This document shows, piece after piece, positions 26,584-34,676 of a stretch of 64,000 nucleotides of DNA (its first letter is position 1; every line of letters starts with the position of its first letter). The position numbers were made by a program, and so were the translations under genes. The notes beneath the pieces are model-generated. The model saw only the letters and a program-made list of their open reading frames with translations. It searched no databases and was not told the origin of the DNA. The DNA is from Sva-07 sp963698565 (GTDB lineage Bacteria > Actinomycetota > Acidimicrobiia > Acidimicrobiales > Ilumatobacteraceae): assembly GCA_963698565.1 (NCBI GenBank), contig CAVORH010000002.1, forward strand, positions 1 through 64,000, given 5' to 3'.

Positions 26584-28719
26584 ATGTCGACCCTCGCCCC
26601 ACCCCGGGGTCAGCCCCTCGAACGCAACGACACCGCGTACATCAGTCGAGTCCCGTATCTCCCGGGCCTCGACGGGATGCGCGCGCTCGCCGTGGTCGCG
26701 GTGATGCTGTACCACGCCAACAGCGACTGGCTGCCCGGTGGCTTCCTCGGCGTCGAGATGTTCTTCGTGATCTCCGGTTACCTGATCACGCTGTTGCTGA
26801 TCTCCGAGCGGGAGCGCACCTATCGCATCTCGTTGCGGCAGTTCTGGATGCGCCGGGCGCGTCGCCTGTTGCCGGCGCTGTTCACGATGATGGCGATCGT
26901 CGTCGCATGGACCGCCGTGTTCAAGTCCGAAGCGCTCGGACAACTGCGCGGCGACGTGATCGCCGGCATCTTCTACGTGTCGAACTACTACCAGATCTGG
27001 GTCGGCCAGGGGTACACCGCAGCCGGCGACTTCGCCCCGCTGCGCCACCTGTGGAGCCTCGCCGTCGAGGAGCAGTTCTACCTCGTCTGGCCCGTCGTGA
27101 TGGTCGTGTTGCTCGGGCGGGCGGGCACGCGCCGCGTGGCCGATGTCAGCCGGTGGCTCTTCGTCGCCGCCGTGGTGCTCACCGTCGTCGTGGCGATGCT
27201 CTTCTACCCGGGGCCGATCGGCGACCCTGCCGTGACCCCCGAGGCCTATTGGTGGATCGGCGATCGTCCCATCGGCAAGATCGACACGCTGTATCTGGGC
27301 ACCGTGTCACGACTGGCAGGCATCCTGCTCGGCTCGGCGTTCGCGATGGTCTGGCGTCCGCTCGCCGTGGTCCGTGGCCCGTTGCGGTCGAAGGGCCGCC
27401 TGTTCGACGTCATCGCCGTCGTGGCACTGCTCTTTCTCGGCTGGATGTGCTGGACCACGTATCTCGCCACGCCGAGCGGCGCCGACCCGTTCCTGTTCCG
27501 TGGTGGGCTCTTCCTGTGCAGCATGGCGACGATCGCGGTCATCGCCGCGATCACGCACCGGGGCGCCTCGGCCAACCGGCTGCTCGGTCGTGGTCTGCTG
27601 GTGTGGATCGGCGTGCGGTCGTACGGGCTCTACCTGTACCACTGGCCGATCTATCAGATGATCCGTGGGGTCGCCGGCAACAAGTTGTCGTTTCGCGAGT
27701 TCGTGTTCGCCACGATCATCACGGTGATCGTCGCGGAGGCGTCCTACCACTTCATCGAGACCCCGATCCGCACCGGTCGGTTCAGGCAGTGGCGGCGCTC
27801 GGTCCGCTCGGGACGTCGACGGGGCCCGAAGCTGGTCCTCAACGCAGGAATCGCCGTGGTGGCGGTGCTCGGGCTGGCGCTCGGAGCGGTCCTGTTGCGT
27901 GCGCCGCTCGAGCAGAACGAGATCGCCCAGGCACTCGATGCCGGCGGAGAGTTCACGACCAACCTGCTCGAGGTCGACGCGGTCCCCGCCGCCTCCACGA
28001 CGACCACGACCACCACGACGACCACTACGACGGTCGCCCCGACGACCACGCTCGATTCGCTGGTCGACGGTGCCGTCGCCCCGGTCACCGACGCCACGGG
28101 TTCGCTCGTCTCCGAGCCGTCGGCGCCCACCACGCCCGCGCCCACCACGGTCGAGTCCACCGTGCCCCCCACGACGGCTGCGCTGGTGACGCAACTCGGG
28201 GTGATCTCGTCGTTGGAGGGCATCACACCACTGACGGTGCCTCCGACGGTGACGGGGTTCCCGCTCGTGGCGCTCGGCGACTCGGTGATGCTGGGCGCCG
28301 CCGAGGAACTGCAGGCACGGGGGTTCCAGGTCGATGCGCTGGTGAGCCGGCAGATGAAGGACTTCATTCCCACGATGGCGGCGTTGCGCGACAACGGCAC
28401 GTTCGGGTCCGTGGTGGTGATCCACCTCGGCACCAATGGCGGTTTCAGCCAGGACACGCTCGACCAGATGCTGGCCACGGTCGCCGACGTGCCGGTCGTG
28501 CTGTTGTTGACCGGCAAGGCCGATCGAGGGTGGATCGCCGACAACAACGCCAAGCTCCGGGCGGTGCCGGCGACGCACCCGAACGTCACGGTGATCGACT
28601 GGGAGGCGTTGTCGCCCGGCTGTGAAGGGCGCTGCTTCTACGACGACGGCATCCACCTCACCCAGTCGGGGCAGAACTTCTACGCCGACCTGATCGGCAA
28701 GGTCCTCGGCCAACCCTGA
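26584..28719 (+). CDS. acyltransferase-3 / SGNH-domain membrane protein (OatA-like), copy 2
   Basis: A 711-residue paralogue of the preceding gene: YLPGLDGMRALAVVAVMLYH, LRHLWSLAVEEQFYLVWPV, then a Thr-run linker (about residues 470-500), then SGNH blocks LVALGDSVMLGAA, IHLGTNGGF and DDGIHLTQSGQNFYADL. The N-terminal halves are nearly identical between the copies, while the linkers and SGNH domains diverge more, suggesting tandem duplication and specialisation. ATG 26584 lacks a strong ribosome site. Confidence 0.9.
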   Translation: MSTLAPPRGQPLERNDTAYISRVPYLPGLDGMRALAVVAVMLYHANSDWLPGGFLGVEMFFVISGYLITLLLISERERTYRISLRQFWMRRARRLLPALFTMMAIVVAWTAVFKSEALGQLRGDVIAGIFYVSNYYQIWVGQGYTAAGDFAPLRHLWSLAVEEQFYLVWPVVMVVLLGRAGTRRVADVSRWLFVAAVVLTVVVAMLFYPGPIGDPAVTPEAYWWIGDRPIGKIDTLYLGTVSRLAGILLGSAFAMVWRPLAVVRGPLRSKGRLFDVIAVVALLFLGWMCWTTYLATPSGADPFLFRGGLFLCSMATIAVIAAITHRGASANRLLGRGLLVWIGVRSYGLYLYHWPIYQMIRGVAGNKLSFREFVFATIITVIVAEASYHFIETPIRTGRFRQWRRSVRSGRRRGPKLVLNAGIAVVAVLGLALGAVLLRAPLEQNEIAQALDAGGEFTTNLLEVDAVPAASTTTTTTTTTTTTVAPTTTLDSLVDGAVAPVTDATGSLVSEPSAPTTPAPTTVESTVPPTTAALVTQLGVISSLEGITPLTVPPTVTGFPLVALGDSVMLGAAEELQARGFQVDALVSRQMKDFIPTMAALRDNGTFGSVVVIHLGTNGGFSQDTLDQMLATVADVPVVLLLTGKADRGWIADNNAKLRAVPATHPNVTVIDWEALSPGCEGRCFYDDGIHLTQSGQNFYADLIGKVLGQP

Positions 28720-28736
28720 CCCGAAAAATGCCCGGA

Positions 28737-28757
28737 TCGTCGCGCTGGGCGCGACGA
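28737..28757 (+). terminator. hairpin terminator candidate after acyltransferase copy 2
   Basis: Perfect 9-bp arms tcgtcgcgc/gcgcgacga with a 3-nt loop (tgg), 17 nt past the stop. GC-rich stem, but no T-run. Confidence 0.5.
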
Positions 28758-28821
28758 CGGGGGCAGATGTCGGGGGTGGGTGCGCTTGGGTCGCTGCCGG
28801 CTCCGGGCGTACGCTCGGAGC

Positions 28822-29809
28822 ATGACCACTCCCGTTCGTGTCGCCGTCACCGGTGCTGCTGGCCAGATCGGCTACAGCATCCTCTTCCGTATCGCCTCGG
28901 GCTCGATGCTCGGGCCCGACACGCCCGTGTCGCTGCAACTGCTCGAGATCACCCCGGCCCTCGGCGCGCTCGAAGGGTGTGCGCATGGAACTCGACGACT
29001 GTGCATTCCCGCTGCTGTCGGAGGTGGTGTGCACCGATGATGCCGACACCGCCTTCGGCGACGCGGACATCGCGATCCTCGTCGGCTCGATGCCGCGCAA
29101 GGCCGGGATGGAGCGTGCCGACCTGCTGTCGGCCAACGGCGGCATCTTCAAGCCGCAGGGTGAGGCCCTGTCACGGTCGGCGACACCCGCTGTGAAGGTG
29201 CTCGTGGTCGGCAACCCGGCCAACACGAACGCGCTGATCGCGCAGCGCAACGCCGCCGACCTCGACCCTCGTCGCTTCACCGCGATGACCCGCCTCGACC
29301 ACAACCGTGCAAAGGCACAGCTCGCGCAGCGCCTCGGCGCCTCGGTGAACGACATCACCAAGATGACGATCTGGGGCAACCACTCGACCACTCAGTACCC
29401 CGACCTGTTCCACGCCGAGGTCAACGGTCAGCGCGCCTACGACGCGGTGGGCGACCACGAGTGGTACGACTCCACCTACATCCCCACCGTCGCCAAGCGC
29501 GGCGCGGCGATCATCGACGCCCGCGGGTCCTCGTCGGCGGCCTCGGCTGCCTCGGCGGCGGTCGATCACGTCCGTGACTGGACGCTGGGTACGCCCGAGG
29601 GTGACTGGGTGTCGATGTCGGTGGTCAGTGACGGCAGCTACGGCGTGCCCGAAGGGATCATCTCGTCGTTCCCGTGCGTGTGCAAGGACGGCGACTACGA
29701 GATCGTGCAAGGTCTCGACATCGACGACTTCAGCCGCGCCAAGATCGACGCCAGCGCTGCAGAACTCGTCAGCGAGCGCGACGCCGTCGCCGAACTCGGC
29801 CTCATCTGA
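28822..29809 (+). CDS. mdh: malate dehydrogenase, frameshifted near 28976
   Basis: The NAD-dependent TCA-cycle enzyme of the cytosolic-type (about 330 aa) branch. Frame 1 from ATG 28822 gives TTPVRVAVTGAAGQIGYSILF and LLEITPALGALEG; frame 2 continues VRMELDDCAFPLLSEV, VLVVGNPANTNA, MTRLDHNRAKAQLA, WGNHSTTQYPDL (catalytic His) and SDGSYGVPEGIISS. Removing one g of the ggg at 28975-28977 joins them as ALEG-VRMELDD, exactly the family sequence. TACGCT lies 6 nt before the ATG. Either a sequence error or a disrupted gene; for a central enzyme I favour error. Confidence 0.9.
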
Positions 29810-29821
29810 CCCGCGTCCACT

Positions 29822-29929
29822 CCAGGCGATGAGTATCTGCGACGACACGCGTCGCGAAGACTCATCGGCACCGCTCCTGATCACCAGGCGATGAGTATCC
29901 GCGACGACACGCGTCGCGAAGACTCATCG
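29822..29929. repeat. tandem pair of 46-nt hairpin repeats, family C
   Basis: Copies at 29822-29867 and 29884-29929 are identical except one base (tatctgcg / tatccgcg). Each folds with outer arms cgatgagt/actcatcg, a small internal loop, inner arms around cgcgacg/cgtcgcg and a short loop. Between mdh and the AbiEi-like gene. Confidence 0.9.
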
Positions 29930-30020
29930 CTCTGGATGGTTGCGGAGAGCGACCCGCAGCGTCGGTAACCTCACCCCACCGACTCCCTCCTCGAACACGT
30001 CGTCGAACGGAGGTGATGTG

Positions 30021-30950
30021 GTGTTGTTCACCGCTGAGTCATTGGAGCTGCTGCGAGCGCAGCACGGAGTCGCGTCGAGGGCCGATCTGCACCGCAGCGG
30101 GCTGTCGGACCGGACATTGCGCGGCCTGGTCGAGGCAGGAAACCTCGTCAGCGTCGTCAAGGGTGTGTACAGGATCCCGGCGGTCCCGTTCGACGAAGTC
30201 GCTCGGTGTGCTGCGGTCTGCGCCGCCCATCCTGACGTTGCCGTCAGTGGTCCAACGGCGGGTCGACTGTGGGGGCTGCGACGCCTCCCACGAGATGGTC
30301 GGGTCCATGTGCTCGCACCGCCGGCCAGCCATCCGACCATCGCGCGGTGGGTGGTTCCCTACCGCACCGCCGCGTTCCATCCCCGCGACGTGCTCCGCCG
30401 TCCCGACGGCATCGCGGTGACCAGCCGGGCACGCACCGCGCTGGATCTCGCCCGATGGGTGGGCGCAACCGACCTGCTGTCGATCATCGAGCAGGTGATG
30501 CACGATGGGCAGCTCGCGGACAGCGATCTCCGGGAGGTGGCGATCGATTGGATGTCGCCCCAACGTCCGTGGATCCGACGATTCCTGGGGTTGCTCGATG
30601 GCCGACTTCGGGGAGGTCCGGCCGAGTCGCACGGTGAGGTGGTGTTGGGTGACGCCCTCGTCGCAGCAGGACTCGTCGGGCTCGAGCGCCAGTACCGGAT
30701 CGACCTGCCCGGCTACGGCCCGGCGCGGTTCGATCTCGCGGTCCCGTCGATCAGGCTCGCGATCGAGATCGACCTCCATCCGACACACGCGGAGAGCGCG
30801 GGCCGTGACCGTGATGCGGCGCGTGACGCGGCAGCGGAGCGCATCGACTGGTGCGTGGAACGCGTCCGCGAGGCCGGCTTCGGTCGGCAGCTCGGAGCGA
30901 CCACCCGCCGGCTGATGCGCGTCGTGAGGTCGCGCACCGCCCAGCGATGA
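30021..30950 (+). CDS. AbiEi-antitoxin-like / DUF559-like protein
   Basis: About 309 residues from GTG 30021 (ggagg 7 nt upstream; GTG 30018 also possible). The N-terminal winged-helix part (about 1-75: ELLRAQHGVASRADLHRSG, LVSVVKGVYRI) matches the type IV AbiEi antitoxin N-domain. The middle (VSGPTAGRLWGLRRLP, VTSRARTALDLARWVG) matches the same family. The C-terminus (RFDLAVPSIRLAIEIDLHPTHAE) looks like a DUF559/Vsr-type nuclease core with Asp and Glu-x-Asp. No AbiEii toxin is adjacent, so it is an orphan. Hairpin repeats flank both sides. Confidence 0.75.
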   Translation: MLFTAESLELLRAQHGVASRADLHRSGLSDRTLRGLVEAGNLVSVVKGVYRIPAVPFDEVARCAAVCAAHPDVAVSGPTAGRLWGLRRLPRDGRVHVLAPPASHPTIARWVVPYRTAAFHPRDVLRRPDGIAVTSRARTALDLARWVGATDLLSIIEQVMHDGQLADSDLREVAIDWMSPQRPWIRRFLGLLDGRLRGGPAESHGEVVLGDALVAAGLVGLERQYRIDLPGYGPARFDLAVPSIRLAIEIDLHPTHAESAGRDRDAARDAAAERIDWCVERVREAGFGRQLGATTRRLMRVVRSRTAQR

Positions 30951-31050
30951 GTCTCAATGACGGCGGGTGTCGTGGAAACTCATCGCTGGACGTGAGTTGT
31001 TGCCGGCGATGAGTCTCAATGACGGCAGGTGTCGCGGAGACTCATCGCTG
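30941..31050. repeat. tandem pair of hairpin repeats, family C, overlapping a stop codon
   Basis: Copy 1 (30941-30989) has perfect 12-bp arms ccagcgatgagt/actcatcgctgg, the left arm containing the stop of the AbiEi-like gene (30948-30950). Copy 2 has gcgatgagtctc (31006-31017) with gagactcatcgc (31037-31048). The units repeat with a period of about 65 nt, including a trailing gagttgtt segment. Convergent junction with the META lipoprotein gene. Confidence 0.9.
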
Positions 31051-31075
31051 GGCGGGAGTTGTTCCGGCGGGTCGG

Positions 31076-31855
31076 TCAGGACTCGGCGGTGAAGTCGAGG
31101 CCGACCGTGCCGTCGGGGGTGTCCTTGCGGATCGTGAGGGTGTCGCCGTTGATCTCGTAGGTCACCTCACCGTCGAGGGCGAGCACGACGCTCGTCTCGA
31201 GCCGCGTGAGCTCCTCGTCGCAGGCCATCATCGTCAGGGCCATCGGACCGAACGTGATCGTGGTGTCGGTGATCTCCACGGCGGACGATCCGGTGTTGCA
31301 GCCGGTGTCGATCTGCGCTTGGCCGTCGGTGATCGTCATCGACGCTTCCGAGTCGACGAGGCTGACCGTGACCGCATCGTTCGCCACGGTGCCGGAGACG
31401 GTCCAGGTCGTTCCCTCGAGCGGCGCCGGCTGCACCGTGGCGAGGGTGACGGTGGTGTCCGATCCGGTGAGGGTGAGCGTGTCGCCGTCGAGCGCGATGT
31501 CGGGGCCGCTGGTGAGGAAGTCGCTCAGCCACTGGTCCTGGGCCATCAGGGCGTCGTCGCACGCCATCATCGTCGACGCCATCGCGCCGACCTCGAGGGT
31601 GCCGTCGGTGATGGTGTAGCCACCGCTCAAGGAGTTGCAGCCGGCACGGGCTCCGAGCAGGTCGGTCTCGAAGCCGAGCTCGATCATCGAGCCCTCGACG
31701 AGGTCGTACCCCTCGACGCTGGTCGATTCGAACGCCTGGCCGGCGAGTTCGTCGGCCGAGGGCGCCGATCCCGATGCGTTGTCGCCGTCGCTGCCGCAGG
31801 CGGCGAGGGCAATGGCGGAGATGGTGAGCAGGGCGAGTGCAGTGCGAGGGATCAT
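31076..31855 (-). CDS. lipoprotein with two META (HslJ-like) domains
   Basis: A 259-residue lipoprotein: signal ALALLTISAIALAAC with lipobox Cys at position 20. Two META repeats follow (about 35-130 and 140-240), each with a Gly-Cys-Asn turn (ARAGCNSLSGG, IDTGCNTGSSA) and an MMACD motif. META domains occur in heat-shock HslJ and secreted bacterial proteins; the activity is not defined. Start ATG 31855. Confidence 0.85.
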   Translation of the reverse strand: MIPRTALALLTISAIALAACGSDGDNASGSAPSADELAGQAFESTSVEGYDLVEGSMIELGFETDLLGARAGCNSLSGGYTITDGTLEVGAMASTMMACDDALMAQDQWLSDFLTSGPDIALDGDTLTLTGSDTTVTLATVQPAPLEGTTWTVSGTVANDAVTVSLVDSEASMTITDGQAQIDTGCNTGSSAVEITDTTITFGPMALTMMACDEELTRLETSVVLALDGEVTYEINGDTLTIRKDTPDGTVGLDFTAES

Positions 31856-31914
31856 GGTGGTTCTGACGCTCCTGGAGTCGGAGGGGTTCCCTCAGCGGAC
31901 GCTGAGTCAGCAGA

Positions 31915-32631
31915 TCATGACACGGCGACGGCGCAGGAAATGCGCATCATCTGGTCGACACCGGCCTTGAGATCGGCGTCGCTGATCCGCACCGTGTCGC
32001 CGGCCTCCCCGAGCAGGTCGCTGACCGTCATGATCGCCAGTGATTCGATGCCCTTCACGGCCGCGATCGTGTACATCATCGCCGCTTCCATCTCCACGCC
32101 GATGTGCCCGAGACGCTTCCATCGGGCGAACGTGGTGGGGTCGGGGTCGTAGAACAGCCCGGAGGTGACGATCGGGCCGACGTGTACCGCTCCGCTCGTC
32201 CCCTCGCGGCTCAAGCGGGCCGCCGTCTCCACCAGTGAGAACGTGGCGCTCGGCGCATAGCCCTCCATCGCCGCATAGCGAAGTGGGGTCTGGTCGTCGC
32301 TGGAGGCGGCGACGCCGATCACCGTGTCGCCCATCGCCATGCCGTCGCCGAGGCCCCCGCAGGTGCCCACGCGCACGAGGCGGGTCGCGCCGAGCATGAT
32401 CAACTCCTCGAACACGATCCCGGAACTCGGGCACCCCATGCCGGTCGACTGGACGCTGATCGGCTTGCCCTCGAAGGTGCCGGTGTAGCCGAGCATTCCT
32501 CGCTCGGTGTTGACCTCCCGGGCACCGGGATCGAAGAACGTCTCCGCGATGTAGCGGGCACGCACCGGATCGCCGGGGCACAGGACGTTGGGGGCGTAGT
32601 CGCCGGCTTCGGCGCGCAGGTGGATCGGCAT
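31915..32631 (-). CDS. deoD: purine nucleoside phosphorylase, DeoD type
   Basis: A 238-residue hexameric-type phosphorylase splitting purine nucleosides with phosphate. VLCPGDPVRARYIAETF (phosphate loop), RVGTCGGLGDGM and the nucleoside-binding GVEMEAAMMYTIAA are present. The Asp that protonates purine N7 would be in TVSDLL, which is seen. ATG 32631 (MPIHLRAEAGDYAPN) fits the family N-terminus. 23 nt downstream of the glycosylase gene. Confidence 0.9.
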   Translation of the reverse strand: MPIHLRAEAGDYAPNVLCPGDPVRARYIAETFFDPGAREVNTERGMLGYTGTFEGKPISVQSTGMGCPSSGIVFEELIMLGATRLVRVGTCGGLGDGMAMGDTVIGVAASSDDQTPLRYAAMEGYAPSATFSLVETAARLSREGTSGAVHVGPIVTSGLFYDPDPTTFARWKRLGHIGVEMEAAMMYTIAAVKGIESLAIMTVSDLLGEAGDTVRISDADLKAGVDQMMRISCAVAVS

Positions 32632-32654
32632 GCACCGAGCGTATTCGGCCAGGA

Positions 32655-33521
32655 CTACTTCAGGAATTTGCTCGTGGTGTTGTCGGCCAACACCTTGCCG
32701 CCCGTCTGGCACGTCGGGCAGTAGTTGACGGTGTAGCCCGAGTACTCGACCGCCCGCACCGCGTCGCCGCAGTCCGGGCACGGGTCACCGGTCCGACTGT
32801 GCATCGCACTCGGCCGGTCCTTCGACGAACTCATGTCGCTGCGGGTGCGTTCGTACGCCAGACCGTCGTCGACACAGGAACGAATCGCCGCCGCGACGAC
32901 CGCTGCCCCGTCGACGCCGAGCTTGCGGGTGTTCGCGAAAGGTGAGACGCGGGCGCGATGGCAGACCTCGTTCGCCAGGCGGCGTCCGATGCCGGCGATC
33001 ATCCGCTGATCTCGCAGGAACCCGTGCACGCGCATCGAGTTTGCGGCGAACAGGGCGCCGAGTTCGTCGTCGGTGATCGTCGCCGCCTCGGGGCCGAGCT
33101 TGTCGAGCGGTGGCGACTCGAGGGCGCCTGCGGTCGGCACGCACCACACACCGGCGCGCCGTTCCTTGCCCTGTTCGGTCAGCAGCAGGGCGGTCTCGTC
33201 GATCGATCCATCGTCGAGTTCGACCGGCTCGAAGACGAAGCGGGCCTGGCCGCCCCGGGGCTTGGCCGACCGCTTGTCGTCGGGCACGAGACGTCCGCCC
33301 TGCATGAGGTGCACCACGAACGTGACCGGCTCGAAACGCAGCAACAGGTACTTGCCTCGCCGGCCGACCTCCGTCAGCGGCGACCCGAACGCTTCCGACG
33401 GTGCGGGGACTGCCGTCTTGAGTGCGGTGAAGTTGAACGGCGTGAACCCGCTCAGGATGCGCCCGGAGAACTGTTCGGTGAGGCGTTCGGCGTGCGCCTG
33501 GATCTCGGGCATCTCGGGCAT
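32655..33521 (-). CDS. Fpg/Nei-family DNA glycosylase
   Basis: A 288-residue base-excision enzyme. ATG 33521 gives MPEMPEIQ, so after Met removal Pro2 is the catalytic nucleophile and Glu3 its partner (PExPE motif). RRGKYLLLRF carries the conserved Lys, ERTRSDMSSSKDRPSAM leads the helix-two-turn-helix, and the C-terminal zinc finger has four Cys (CPDCG...YCPTCQTG). It removes oxidised bases; Fpg versus Nei cannot be settled by eye. The longer upstream frame (Pro-rich) is not needed. Confidence 0.88.
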   Translation of the reverse strand: MPEMPEIQAHAERLTEQFSGRILSGFTPFNFTALKTAVPAPSEAFGSPLTEVGRRGKYLLLRFEPVTFVVHLMQGGRLVPDDKRSAKPRGGQARFVFEPVELDDGSIDETALLLTEQGKERRAGVWCVPTAGALESPPLDKLGPEAATITDDELGALFAANSMRVHGFLRDQRMIAGIGRRLANEVCHRARVSPFANTRKLGVDGAAVVAAAIRSCVDDGLAYERTRSDMSSSKDRPSAMHSRTGDPCPDCGDAVRAVEYSGYTVNYCPTCQTGGKVLADNTTSKFLK

Positions 33522-33540
33522 CGGTCGCTCCAGCAGTGGA

Positions 33541-33558
33541 GCAGGGGCAGACCCCTGC
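33541..33558. repeat. degenerate family A palindrome
   Basis: gcagggg-caga-cccctgc, lacking one t of the full ggggtcagacccc core. Between two minus-strand genes. Confidence 0.6.
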
Positions 33559-33564
33559 GGCAAG

Positions 33565-33957
33565 TCAGGTGTAGGTGGTGCGTTCGCGGACGGTGGCGAA
33601 GACGGCTTCGAGGGCACCGAAGACGGGCTGCGACTCGAGCAGCTTCTGCTGGTCGCCGAACAGGAGGATGCGACCGCCGATGAACGCCTCCTGCGCGTTC
33701 ATCTCGCCGGTCGCCACGGCCACGGCGGTGTCCCAGTCCTGCTGCATCTTGACATCCTCCGGATCGGCGGGGCCTGCGCCGAACGATGCTGCGCCGTCAC
33801 CGACGGTCAGGTGATAGGTGACGTCGCCTTCGGGACCGTTGCTCACCACCTGGGTGACGCCGATGCGATGGGTGTTGGCGATGTCTCGCATGTGGTCGCT
33901 GTTGGCGACCTCGTCGGACAACGCGTTGATCCAGTCGAGGCTGAGATAACGGATCAT
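33565..33957 (-). CDS. SCP2 sterol/lipid-carrier domain protein
   Basis: A 130-residue single-domain protein. Tail GRILLFGDQQKLLESQPVFGAL and VTYHLTVGDGAASFGAG fit the SCP2 lipid-binding fold. Likely binds acyl or sterol-like ligands. ATG 33957 is 20 nt from the divergent ATG 33978; no ribosome site, so leaderless. Confidence 0.8.
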   Translation of the reverse strand: MIRYLSLDWINALSDEVANSDHMRDIANTHRIGVTQVVSNGPEGDVTYHLTVGDGAASFGAGPADPEDVKMQQDWDTAVAVATGEMNAQEAFIGGRILLFGDQQKLLESQPVFGALEAVFATVRERTTYT

Positions 33958-33977
33958 GATTCGTAGTCTGCCTGATC

Positions 33978-34676
33978 ATGCCCACCTTCGCCGACGATCG
34001 GGACGCGCACGACGGTCGTCATCCGGCGTCGCCGGTCGAGGAGTGGGTGTTCGCTGCGTGGAGTGCCGATGCGAGCCTCGGCGTGATCTCGGGTCATCGG
34101 CTCGTCGGACGCACCGCCTGGTACTGGGCGTCGCTCGCCCGGGCCGGCCGACCGCTGTTGCACATCACCGACTTCGAGGTGCCGGTCCGGGCCGACCCGT
34201 TCATCGTGAAGGGGGAGGCGCTGTGGGCCGAGCACCACTGCGACGCCGAGATGGAGCAGTGGTCGATCGGCAACGAGACCTACGCGTCGGCGATCGACGA
34301 CCCCGACGAGGCACTCGGGCGGGCGTACGGCGATCCGACCCCGATCGCCTTCGACCTCGAGTGGTACGCCACCGCCCCGACCTCGGTACTCGAGCCGATC
34401 GGCGACCGTGCCTGGGCCGATCTCGGCTACGAGCAACGTGGTGTGGTGCACGGCGCCATCGACGTGCTCGGTGAGCCACGCCTCGAACTGGTGGAGGTGC
34501 CCGCTCACCGCTGGCATCGCTGGACGGTCGATCCCAACGGTGCCCTGGGACCGCTGACGCTGCCGGAGGTGACGGCACACACCGGGGTGCGGTCGCCGTT
34601 CGCCTTCCCCGACGGCAGCGTCAGCGATCTCGTGCTCACCGCTCGCGGCTGGGCGCAGCGAGCGACTCGTCGCTGA
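33978..34676 (+). CDS. conserved hypothetical protein
   Basis: A 232-residue soluble protein rich in Trp and acidic residues (VEEWVFAAWSADASLGVISGH, HCDAEMEQWSIGNETYA, VHGAIDVLG). It resembles uncharacterised actinobacterial proteins with a lipocalin-like look, but I assign no family. ATG 33978 has TAGTCT 8 nt upstream. The 3' end overlaps the convergent DUF4349 gene by 41 nt. Confidence 0.7.
   Translation: MPTFADDRDAHDGRHPASPVEEWVFAAWSADASLGVISGHRLVGRTAWYWASLARAGRPLLHITDFEVPVRADPFIVKGEALWAEHHCDAEMEQWSIGNETYASAIDDPDEALGRAYGDPTPIAFDLEWYATAPTSVLEPIGDRAWADLGYEQRGVVHGAIDVLGEPRLELVEVPAHRWHRWTVDPNGALGPLTLPEVTAHTGVRSPFAFPDGSVSDLVLTARGWAQRATRR

Noticed and set aside
27990..28060. Tandem ACG/ACC repeat as a microsatellite or insertion
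   Set aside because: It codes in frame for the Thr-rich linker of acyltransferase copy 2 and is a normal low-complexity linker.
28838..29809. Independent gene in frame 2 starting MSPSPVLLARS
   Set aside because: Its first 45 residues are a shifted reading of the malate dehydrogenase N-terminus; the true frame there is ATG 28822.
29822..31050. CRISPR array from the repeated hairpin units
   Set aside because: Only two plus two copies flank one gene, with no regular unique spacers and no cas genes.
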